A stretch of DNA of 35,079 bases from CAYSBE01 sp046309355 (GTDB lineage: Bacteria > Bacteroidota > Bacteroidia > UKL13-3): contig JBKCPL010000020.1 in NCBI GenBank assembly GCA_046309355.1, positions 1 to 35,079 of the forward strand. The letters run 5' to 3'. This document shows positions 1 through 6,201 of the stretch, in pieces. Below the pieces are notes generated by a model. It saw only the letters and a program-made list of their open reading frames with translations. It was not told the DNA's origin and did no database searches. Position 1 is the first letter of the stretch. Every line of letters starts with the position of its first letter. The position numbers and the translations under genes were made by a program.

Positions 1-134
1 AAATTAGTGCGTAGTTGTGATTTGCTTTCAATTTTGCATTAACGATCTTTGACAACACCTTCTTTGGTATTGTATTACTATTGCTTTGGTTGTGATTTGC
101 TTTCAATTTTGCATTAACGATCTTTGACAACACC
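1..134 (+). CRISPR. End of a type II-C-like CRISPR array
   Basis: Two identical 46-nt direct repeats lie at 14-59 and 89-134, separated by a 29-nt spacer (60-88); bases 1-13 are the end of another spacer, so the array continues beyond the left edge. The repeat begins GTTGTGATTTGC and ends GACAACACC, with GTTGT near the start and ACAAC near the end forming a short inverted repeat. Length, the GTTGTG start and the adjacent type II cas1-cas2 fit the long repeats of Bacteroidota type II-C systems. By family convention the crRNA strand is the one starting GTTGTG, so crRNA would be read on the + strand, towards and against the cas genes. Because neither repeat is degenerate, the sequence does not say which end acquires new spacers. 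Confidence 0.93.
96..126 (+). promoter_or_regulatory. Putative promoter embedded in the CRISPR repeat
   Basis: Inside the repeat, TTTG (96-99) is followed after 19 nt by GATCTTTG (119-126). Bacteroidota primary promoters have a -33 TTTG/TTG box and a -7 box TAnnTTTG with about 19-21 nt between them; here seven of the eight -7 positions are compatible (G instead of the first T). The same pair occurs in the other repeat at 21-24 and 44-51. Transcription would start near the repeat-spacer junction and run into each spacer. This is an inference from motif and spacing, modelled on the repeat-embedded promoters known from Neisseria type II-C arrays. Confidence 0.5.
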
Positions 135-205
135 GTACCCTGAGTTTATAAATTGTTTGTCAAATGGTTACAGTAAAAAATCAATCAAAAAAAATGGTGT
201 CATTC

Positions 206-239
206 AAAAGCCATCCGGTTCAATTCGGGTGGCTTTTTT
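206..239 (+). terminator. Rho-independent terminator after the CRISPR array
   Basis: AAAAGCCATCCG and its partner CGGGTGGCTTTT form a 12-bp stem (one T-G wobble) around an 8-nt loop, followed by a run of six T. It stands 71 nt after the last repeat and would stop array transcription on the + strand before the small gene at 288. The A-run on the left arm also gives a weaker terminator on the minus strand, which could serve cas1-cas2 readthrough. Confidence 0.85.
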
Positions 240-256
240 ATTTGCAATTTCAATCC

Positions 257-264
257 TATTTTTG
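257..264 (+). promoter_or_regulatory. Possible -7 box for the RHH gene
   Basis: TATTTTTG matches the Bacteroidota -7 consensus TAnnTTTG and lies 23 nt before the ATG at 288. No convincing -33 TTG is found at the right distance, since the preceding terminator stem occupies that place, so the call rests on one box. Confidence 0.35.
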
Positions 265-287
265 AATTCTTGTTTTTAGCACAACGC

Positions 288-524
288 ATGAAATCCTTTA
301 CGTATACATTACCCGATGAGTTAAGCAATGAGCTTAGCCGTGTAGCAGCTGAGTTAAATACACCCCATAGCGTGTTGGTGCATAATGCCTTACGCATGTA
401 TTTCACCCACCTGAAACGCGAAGCCTATCAAAATTCGTTTATTGCTATGACGCACGATCAGGATATACTCACTATGGCAGAAGAAGGAATGCAAGCGTAT
501 GCCATACAGTTACTTAACACATAG
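288..524 (+). CDS. Small ribbon-helix-helix (CopG-like) protein
   Basis: A 78-residue protein beginning MKSFTYTLPDELSNELSRVA. The N-terminus has the pattern of a ribbon-helix-helix DNA-binding domain: a short beta strand with alternating residues, then the helix DELSNELSRVAAELN, a turn (TPHS) and a second helix (VLVHNALRMYFTHLK). The C-terminal stretch with MAEEGMQAYAIQLL resembles the tails of small CopG-type antitoxins. The ATG at 288 is preferred to an upstream TTG at 270 because the beta strand then starts at residue 2. No toxin partner follows; the next gene is cas2, convergent and 35 nt away. It lies between the array and the cas genes. It may be an orphan antitoxin or an autonomous repressor. 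The fold is fairly clear; the target is unknown. Confidence 0.75.
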   Translation: MKSFTYTLPDELSNELSRVAAELNTPHSVLVHNALRMYFTHLKREAYQNSFIAMTHDQDILTMAEEGMQAYAIQLLNT

Positions 525-559
525 GCCTGTATACAAATAGCGACTAAACTGTCTACATA

Positions 560-895
560 TTAAAACAGCTCCAGTTGTTGCTTAGGCTCTTGGGCTTCGG
601 CTTTTTCTCTGCCATAAAAGATTTCCATCATACCGAATTGCTTATCGGTAATACACATAATGCCTACATGGCCATTGTCCGGCAACAGTTGTTTTACACG
701 TTTCATATGCACTTCGGCATTTTCGCGGCTGGCACAGTGCCGCATGTATATGCTGTACTGAAACATGGTAAAGCCATCCTGCATGAGCTCTTTGCGAAAG
801 CGAGCATAAATTTTACGTTCGGCTGCCGACTCCGTTGGCAGATCAAAAAATACGAGTACCCACATAATTCGGTATGCATTTAATCGCTCGTGCAT
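560..895 (-). CDS. cas2: CRISPR-associated protein Cas2 (type II)
   Basis: A 111-residue protein with the type II Cas2 pattern: RLNAYRIMWVLVFFDLPT at residues 4-21 (the conserved aspartate is D18), followed by RKIYARFRKELMQDGFTM, the SIYMRHCAS strand and the ITDKQFG segment near residue 82. Cas2 forms the dimer that bridges two Cas1 dimers and measures and holds prespacers during integration into the array. The gene starts 2 nt after the cas1 stop codon, so the two are co-transcribed and probably translationally coupled. The tail EPKQQLELF is typical of Bacteroidota type II-C Cas2. It runs towards the array, which lies beyond the convergent RHH gene. Confidence 0.96.
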   Translation of the reverse strand: MHERLNAYRIMWVLVFFDLPTESAAERKIYARFRKELMQDGFTMFQYSIYMRHCASRENAEVHMKRVKQLLPDNGHVGIMCITDKQFGMMEIFYGREKAEAQEPKQQLELF

Positions 896-897
896 CG

Positions 898-1809
898 CTA
901 CGGCATTTCAGGATAGATAATTTTACGAGACGTGCCTTCGAAACAAGCAACCAGCGAAGCGGTAGTTCGCTGTAGTCCCACCATTAATGGACTGCGTTTC
1001 TCTTCCATCAGCACATCAACTGTTGGAAGCAATAGCAATTCCTTTTTAATGTCTTTAGTCAGTTCGGTGTATGGTTTAGCACTCATTACCCATTCACGTA
1101 CCATCCAATCGGCAAATGGACGGAATGGTTCCATCACATCATCTGCCAGGCAATACGCATTGTATTGATTGCGGTGGAAAATGCCAAAAGTTGGTAGTAG
1201 TCCGGATGCAACTAAGCCACGCGCTACCACTGCGCGTATAATGGCGTAGGCATAGTTAAGTAAATTATTGGGTGGTATGCCATCCCGTTGCCTTGTAAAC
1301 TGATGAGTGACCGGCAAAAAATTTTTCCAGTAATAGGCTGCAGCTCTAGCCTCGTGGTTTTCGGTATCTCCACTTTTTACTTCATGTAACCAATGCATCA
1401 TATTCTCCGTTCCCACGCCTATACGCCTGAGTATGGCAGCTTGATTACGAATTTTAGCCTGTACTGTTTGTTGCCACAAATTTTTTTTAAGCGGCACTGT
1501 TGCCTCCAGCTGTGCCTGAAAGCGCGTTTGTTGTAAGGTGTGTCCGGCCAGATTCAGCATCAGTCCTTTGGGCAAATGCGAGTCATCACAAGTAATCATT
1601 GCCACATTATTTTCTAATAATTGTGTAATGAGTGTTTGTGTAATGGTGATTTGTTTATGATCTAAAATGACCACACCAATGTCTTCAATAGGCACCGTAT
1701 GGTCAAGCAGGTGATCAATTCCTTTGGCATGTGGTACGCTAATTACCAATTGTTGGTTGCGGCAACTCAAATACATTGGATTACCGAAATAGAGGGTTTT
1801 CTTTATCAT
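898..1809 (-). CDS. cas1: CRISPR-associated endonuclease Cas1 (type II)
   Basis: A 303-residue Cas1, full length for type II. Cas1 is the metal-dependent integrase that inserts new spacers at the array. The expected metal ligands are visible: E153 (in NHEARAAAYYW), H212 (in GIFHRNQYN) and E227 (in DDVMEPFRPFAD). The N-terminal strand-rich part starts MIKKTLYFGNPMYLS, as in II-C proteins. In type II-C loci the order is normally cas9-cas1-cas2-array; here the 190 bases upstream of cas1 hold no reading frame, and beyond a terminator at 1955-1984 comes an unrelated lipoprotein gene. The pair therefore seems to have its own promoter between 1810 and 1950, though I cannot find a convincing -33/-7 pair there (the best is a near-match, CAAA TAC TA on the + strand near 1840). 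No cas9, csn2 or cas4 is visible in the window. Confidence 0.96.
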   Translation of the reverse strand: MIKKTLYFGNPMYLSCRNQQLVISVPHAKGIDHLLDHTVPIEDIGVVILDHKQITITQTLITQLLENNVAMITCDDSHLPKGLMLNLAGHTLQQTRFQAQLEATVPLKKNLWQQTVQAKIRNQAAILRRIGVGTENMMHWLHEVKSGDTENHEARAAAYYWKNFLPVTHQFTRQRDGIPPNNLLNYAYAIIRAVVARGLVASGLLPTFGIFHRNQYNAYCLADDVMEPFRPFADWMVREWVMSAKPYTELTKDIKKELLLLPTVDVLMEEKRSPLMVGLQRTTASLVACFEGTSRKIIYPEMP

Positions 1810-1954
1810 CAGTTAAGCATTAGGCCTTCCGAATTGCCAAATACTATGCCATGCTTATCTTTCTATATAATAAAGTAAAGTACAGTGTGAGATATTTTCA
1901 CAGGTTTAATACCTATTATTTTCAGCTTATACACTATGGTTAAGTATGGAGCAA

Positions 1955-1984
1955 AAAAAAAGCGACCGGTATGGTCGCTTTTTT
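1955..1984 (-). terminator. Bidirectional terminator between lipoprotein gene and cas1
   Basis: GCGACC (1962-1967) and GGTCGC (1973-1978) pair around a 5-nt loop, flanked by nine A on the left and six T on the right. Read on the minus strand it ends the lipoprotein transcript 20 nt after its stop codon, and so separates that transcript from cas1-cas2. Confidence 0.88.
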
Positions 1985-2003
1985 AATATGCTTTTTTTGA
2001 GAT

Positions 2004-2909
2004 TTAGTAGGCAGAAACGGAGGTGCGGGTATTTCCTTTACGGTCAACCCAGCTAATTTTAAATCCGTACGGGCAATCGCTGCCGCTGTATGGATTACCC
2101 GATGCATCCACACCAAAGGTTACCGTAATGTTTTTAGACATGCTGTTATGAACTTTTACACCCGACACAGGCCTGTTGCTGCATGTGGTAGTAAACAGCA
2201 GCGGGCTAGTTATTTGAGTATAGAATGCATTGCCTCTTCTGTTGGTACCCCACACGACTACATTGCTGTAGCCACCTACTGCCGTGTCGCCTTCTACTTT
2301 CAGGCTAAGCTGTCCTGCAGCATTGGTGTAGGTGCGCTTGCGGGCTACCTGCCAGCTGCGCATGGTACCGTTATCAAACGTAACTTGTGTGTTGCCTCTT
2401 ACTGAATGTACTACATTTTCATCTACCAGCACTTTGCCGCCTGTTACATTCGTAATGTAGTGAACGCCATTTAACGTAACCGATTTGCCGGTGCTAACGC
2501 GTGTTATTTTCAAGTTTTGGGCTTCCACAGAAAGTACCGCTCCGGCATCAGACCACTTGGCTCCTGATATAAGCTGAAGAATAACAGTGCCTGTGCGCAT
2601 TCTTAGCCCATCACCACTCAGCCCGTCATAGGTAATCACTATTTTCTTTTCGTTGATAAACGTGCTGTCATCTACTTTTGCACCCGGTATGCCCGGTCCT
2701 TTGCCTACTCCGCTTGACGAAACTGTAGTGTTGGCTTCATTTAATGAAGCTTCCAGTTCATTGTTGTAATTGCTTTCATCGAATGAAAGTTCGGCTTGTT
2801 CCAAGCCGTCTTCATCCATTTCATTGTCATTCTTTTTACAACTGTTTAAAGTAAGACCGGTTGCCAATAGTGCTACCCAGGTCATACGAATCGCATTTTT
2901 CATGTTCAT
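2004..2909 (-). CDS. Secreted lipoprotein of unknown function
   Basis: A 301-residue protein with a lipoprotein signal peptide: hydrophobic WVALLATGLTLNSC with the lipidated cysteine at residue 24. The residues just after it (KKNDNEMDEDG) are rich in acidic side chains, as in the lipoprotein export signal that sends Bacteroidota lipoproteins to the cell surface. After an acidic and then glycine-rich linker (SSSGVGKGPGIPGAK) the body is a run of short beta-strand-like segments with many Thr, Val and Gly, and two cysteines near the C-terminus (TTTCSNRP and GSDCPYGF) that might pair. It is transcribed alone: terminator downstream at 1955-1984 and a possible promoter box at 2944. I do not recognise a family with a known role; related lipoproteins are common as hypothetical proteins in this phylum. 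A second ATG at residue 3 is an alternative start. Confidence 0.8.
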   Translation of the reverse strand: MNMKNAIRMTWVALLATGLTLNSCKKNDNEMDEDGLEQAELSFDESNYNNELEASLNEANTTVSSSGVGKGPGIPGAKVDDSTFINEKKIVITYDGLSGDGLRMRTGTVILQLISGAKWSDAGAVLSVEAQNLKITRVSTGKSVTLNGVHYITNVTGGKVLVDENVVHSVRGNTQVTFDNGTMRSWQVARKRTYTNAAGQLSLKVEGDTAVGGYSNVVVWGTNRRGNAFYTQITSPLLFTTTCSNRPVSGVKVHNSMSKNITVTFGVDASGNPYSGSDCPYGFKISWVDRKGNTRTSVSAY

Positions 2910-2943
2910 GTATTTTATGGATTTTTATGTCGCTTACGATTAA

Positions 2944-2951
2944 CAAAGATA
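2944..2951 (-). promoter_or_regulatory. Putative -7 box for the lipoprotein gene
   Basis: On the minus strand the bases read TATCTTTG, a full match to TAnnTTTG, about 35 nt before the ATG at 2909. The nearest -33-like CAAA (2985-2988 on the + strand) is too far away, so only half of the promoter is supported. Confidence 0.4.
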
Positions 2952-3077
2952 GCAATGGTTTAAACAGATGTTTAATTTTACGTTCAAAGCACCTGATTTA
3001 TACCCTGATAAGGCGAGGTGTGACATCAGTCTTACTGACCCGAAGAGTATGCACTAGGGTTCACTTCAGGTGCGGAT

Positions 3078-3701
3078 TTACTCCGCAGCTGCAAATTCGA
3101 TGAGCGAATCGTACAATGCCTGTTCAACAGGAGAGAGGTAGTCTGCCTGTATGCGTTTTTTGGGCGAATAAAAAAACAACAGCATGGGTTTCAGTAAATC
3201 GGGCAAATTATCATCCTGCAGCTGGCTCACCACTTCGTTCAATGCAGGTATTTCCAAGGCCATGATATCGGCATTGTCAATAATGGTTTCATAGATGTGG
3301 TGTTCATCCTGAAACTCATCTTCATCAACCAGCAAAAACTCATTTAAAAAATCTTCGAGATCAATATCAATATCATTTTCATAGGCTTCGCTGATATAGA
3401 GCAACAGGTTAAGAAATTCGCTACCGCGGTCGATGGTTTTATCTTCAATGTCCATCCACTCTTTGCTGAACAGGTAATCTTCATTGCCGCGCTGCTGCAT
3501 CAGGTGATGAGCCAGCAGCAAATCAAAAAGGTATTCGCTAACGGGCATGAGTCCCGGATTTTGGGTAAGCCACTCATCAAATTTTTTTACGGTATGTAAA
3601 AAATGTTCATTTTGATTGAAAAGCGCAGAAAGGGTATCGTCATGCTCATTTCCGGTAAATGACCGAACAAGCAGTTGTGCCGTACGTAGTGTTGTACTCA
3701 T
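3078..3701 (-). CDS. Acidic helical protein of unknown function
   Basis: A 207-residue, probably cytoplasmic protein without signal peptide or membrane segment. It is predicted mostly helical and very acidic in its middle (about residues 105-145: NDIDIDLEDFLNEF, VDEDEFQDEHH). Its ATG overlaps the stop codon of the dihydroorotase-like gene in an ATGA arrangement (3698-3701), so the two are translated together. I recognise no catalytic motif. Proteins of this kind occur as conserved hypotheticals in Bacteroidota; the tight coupling suggests a partner or stabiliser of the dihydroorotase-like protein, but this is inference from position alone. Confidence 0.8.
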   Translation of the reverse strand: MSTTLRTAQLLVRSFTGNEHDDTLSALFNQNEHFLHTVKKFDEWLTQNPGLMPVSEYLFDLLLAHHLMQQRGNEDYLFSKEWMDIEDKTIDRGSEFLNLLLYISEAYENDIDIDLEDFLNEFLLVDEDEFQDEHHIYETIIDNADIMALEIPALNEVVSQLQDDNLPDLLKPMLLFFYSPKKRIQADYLSPVEQALYDSLIEFAAAE

Positions 3702-4975
3702 GTGAGATGGAGTTGATCGTTGGTTAAGGTGGCCATTATTTTTCCGGTCAGTGTTTGGCCCAGCACCGGTGAATTTTTAGAAAGCGATGCATTGTTTTTT
3801 TCGTGGTAGTTCCACTTTTCTGTTGGGTTATGTATAACCAGTTCGGCCGGGCTGCCTGCACCAATTTTTACATCCGGCAGCACTAGAATAGCACGGGGTT
3901 GTGCGGTTAATTTTTGAACCAGCACTTCCACAGGTACATATTTTGGAGCGTGCATGCACAGTAGGCTATAGGCGGTTTGTAGCTGTATCATTCCGTCAGC
4001 TGCATATTCAAATTCTACCTGTTTATTTTCTGTATTTTGTGGGTTATGGTCAGTAACTATCGCATCTATAGTTCCATCGGCAAGCCCTTCCCACAGGGCC
4101 TTGCGGTCCGATTCGGTGCGCAGCGGTGGGTTCAGTTTGTAGAGAGTGTCATACTCAGACAAGGCAGCATCTGTAAAACAGAGGTGAGCTACGGATACAT
4201 CGCAGGTTACATGCGCACCGGCTTTTCGGGCTTTACGTATCAGGTTTACGCTTTGTTTGCTGCTGATATGCGAAAAGTGTATGCGGTGATTGGCGTAAGC
4301 AGCCAGTTCAATATCGCGCATGATCATGGTGGATTCAGCCAGCCACGGCACACCTTTCATCCCCAGCCACATAGCGGCTTCGCCTTCGCTCACTCCATAC
4401 TGAGGCGATAGGCTTAGGTCGTGGGCGTGTATGTATATCAATCCGTTGAAATGTCGGGCATACTCCAGCGCACGCTGCAGCAATCCGCTGTTCATTATCG
4501 GTTTATTTCCGTCAGTAAAAGCCACGGCACCCGCTGTATGCATGTCATACAGTTCATTCATGTCGGTTCCCTCGCGGTTATGTGTTAAGGCGCCAGCCGG
4601 CAAAATATGTACAGGCAATTGCGCACTTCTGCTGCTTATAAATTCAATATCGCTTTTGCTTTGAATAACCGGAGTGGTATTGGGCAGGCACACCACGGTG
4701 GTGTATCCGCCTGCTTGTGCAGCACGGGCAGCTGTTTGTAGCGTTTCTTTGTGTTCAAACCCGGGTTCGCCCAGGGAGGCACGCATATCGCAAAAGCCCG
4801 GTGAAACGAGCTGATTTTTGCAGTCAATAGTTTTATAACCTGATATACGAGGCAGAGATCGGGATGCGGCAGTTACTTTTTCAATTACTCCGTTACGTAT
4901 ATAAATATCGCAAACTTTTGAATGATGGTCCGATTGGATATCGCAAACCGTGGCCCGGTGGAGTATAAATTTCAT
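3698..4975 (-). CDS. Dihydroorotase-like amidohydrolase with degenerate metal site
   Basis: A 425-residue protein with the class I dihydroorotase frame: SPGFCDMRASLGEPGFEHKE near residues 58-77, AAQAGGYTTVVCLPNTTPV (85-103), GAVAFTDG (149-156), IHAHD (182-186), HFSHIS (233-238) and VTDHNP (307-312). Active dihydroorotases carry HxH in the first motif (D-x-H-x-H-L-R) to bind zinc; here those two positions are R65 and S67, and the usual second histidine of the DHAPH motif is Q313 or its neighbour. The protein should therefore not have the normal binuclear site. In Pseudomonas an inactive dihydroorotase homologue (PyrC') is a structural partner of aspartate transcarbamoylase, which is a precedent for a non-catalytic role. 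No pyrB is in the window. Annotation pipelines will probably name it pyrC; I would not infer the activity. Confidence 0.88.
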   Translation of the reverse strand: MKFILHRATVCDIQSDHHSKVCDIYIRNGVIEKVTAASRSLPRISGYKTIDCKNQLVSPGFCDMRASLGEPGFEHKETLQTAARAAQAGGYTTVVCLPNTTPVIQSKSDIEFISSRSAQLPVHILPAGALTHNREGTDMNELYDMHTAGAVAFTDGNKPIMNSGLLQRALEYARHFNGLIYIHAHDLSLSPQYGVSEGEAAMWLGMKGVPWLAESTMIMRDIELAAYANHRIHFSHISSKQSVNLIRKARKAGAHVTCDVSVAHLCFTDAALSEYDTLYKLNPPLRTESDRKALWEGLADGTIDAIVTDHNPQNTENKQVEFEYAADGMIQLQTAYSLLCMHAPKYVPVEVLVQKLTAQPRAILVLPDVKIGAGSPAELVIHNPTEKWNYHEKNNASLSKNSPVLGQTLTGKIMATLTNDQLHLT

Positions 4976-5009
4976 GCGTTTTAAATGCGCTTACCGGATA
5001 GCAAATGTA

Positions 5010-5042
5010 TTGGTAAGTGATTGAATTGCCAAATTGCTTTTG
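5010..5042 (+). promoter_or_regulatory. Possible promoter for the metallo-beta-lactamase-fold gene
   Basis: TTG at 5010-5012 is followed after 22 nt by TGCTTTTG (5035-5042), seven of eight positions of TAnnTTTG. A transcript starting near 5048 would favour a start codon downstream of it. Weak evidence: one mismatch in an AT-rich region and a slightly long spacer. Confidence 0.3.
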
Positions 5043-5090
5043 GCCCGATATGGTTTTACCCGACTAAAAAAGTATTCTTGTGCATACGAG

Positions 5091-6164
5091 GTGCAAAAAC
5101 AAGCCGGTACATATTTTCTATTGGCAGGGCTGCTGGTGTTGCCCTCGCTACTCTCGTTCAGCAACAAGAAAATTCCGCTTATGTATGTAAGAAATGAAAA
5201 CCTTGCCACCATTAAAGAAGGCTATGCCGGCAATGCGGTGCACAAGGGCGTATTTATGAATTATGAAAATGTACCCTTGCCCACATTCTGGCGTGTGATG
5301 AAGTGGCAAATGCAAACCAATCCTCAGAAATTGGAGAAAAAGCAAGACACCTGGTTTCCCGAGGTGATAAAAAACAACAGCATGTTTGCCGACAAGCGCG
5401 ATAAAATAGTGTGGCTGGGCCATGCCAGTTTTTTGATAACTAGTGGTGGTACTACATTTCTTACCGATCCGGTATTTAACGATATCCCTTTTGTGAAGCG
5501 CAGGGTGGGCATCCCCTTCGACAGGGATTCGATACAGGGTATTGATTATATATTGCTTAGTCACGGGCATTTCGACCACTGCGATAAGCAGAGTTTGCAA
5601 ACACTGGCCAAAACACATAAGCAGCTACATATTTTAACGGGCCTCCGTATGCAGGATTTGCTCAGGTCATTTGCTCCCAATGCAGATGTGCAGGAAGCAG
5701 GCTGGTATCAGCAGTACAGTATACCTAACAGCGACATTCGTATTTATTACATGCCGGCATTTCATTGGTACAAGCGAGGAGTTAACGACAACAATACACG
5801 CCTGTGGGGCAGTTTTGTGATAAAAACTCCGAACCGCACGTTGTTTTTTATGGGCGACAGCGGATACAATACACATTTCAAGGAAATTGCAGAGTTTTTC
5901 CCCGACATTGATATTTGCTTTATGGGCGTAGGGGCTTACAAGCCTTCCTACATTATGAAAAGCAGCCACACCTCGCCCGAAGAAGCCGTGCACGCATTTC
6001 ATGATTTGCGCGGCAAAACATTTGTTCCGATGCATTACGGAACGTACGACTTAGCCGATGAACCGGCCGGTGAACCGGTGCGTATTCTCGATTCGTTGCA
6101 GCGCCACGACCGCATACACGGTAAACTTAAATGGTTAAAAATTGGCGAAACCTGGCATTTATAA
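5091..6164 (+). CDS. Metallo-beta-lactamase-fold hydrolase (NAPE-PLD/UlaG-like)
   Basis: The core has the metallo-beta-lactamase signature LSHGHFDHCD (HxHxDH), preceded by VWLGHASFLI and LTDPVFND, and later by MPAFHWYKRG, FFMGDSGYN and a final metal histidine in VPMHYGTYD. This set is that of the PF12706-type branch that includes N-acyl-phosphatidylethanolamine phospholipase D and UlaG; substrates vary, so none is assigned. The N-terminus has one hydrophobic stretch (TYFLLAGLLVLPSLLSF), either a signal anchor or an uncleaved signal. The start is uncertain: TTG 5034 gives 376 residues but overlaps the possible promoter, GTG 5091 keeps the hydrophobic stretch and gives 357 residues, and ATG 5181 removes it and gives 327. 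I chose 5091. The gene diverges from the dihydroorotase-like gene. Confidence 0.85.
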   Translation: MQKQAGTYFLLAGLLVLPSLLSFSNKKIPLMYVRNENLATIKEGYAGNAVHKGVFMNYENVPLPTFWRVMKWQMQTNPQKLEKKQDTWFPEVIKNNSMFADKRDKIVWLGHASFLITSGGTTFLTDPVFNDIPFVKRRVGIPFDRDSIQGIDYILLSHGHFDHCDKQSLQTLAKTHKQLHILTGLRMQDLLRSFAPNADVQEAGWYQQYSIPNSDIRIYYMPAFHWYKRGVNDNNTRLWGSFVIKTPNRTLFFMGDSGYNTHFKEIAEFFPDIDICFMGVGAYKPSYIMKSSHTSPEEAVHAFHDLRGKTFVPMHYGTYDLADEPAGEPVRILDSLQRHDRIHGKLKWLKIGETWHL

Positions 6165-6201
6165 TTAATTTGCTCACCTACATTTTAAAATCATCAAACA
6201 C

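Noticed and set aside
135..205. tracrRNA anti-repeat near the array
   Set aside because: Neither strand shows a stretch complementary to the repeat start GTTGTGATTTGC; the 1810-1954 gap has none either.
525..559. Toxin partner for the RHH protein
   Set aside because: Only 35 nt lie before cas2, and no second small frame is found.
3072..3086. GCGGA/TCCGC hairpin at the end of the acidic protein gene
   Set aside because: It overlaps the stop codon, has no T run and is short; chance is likely.
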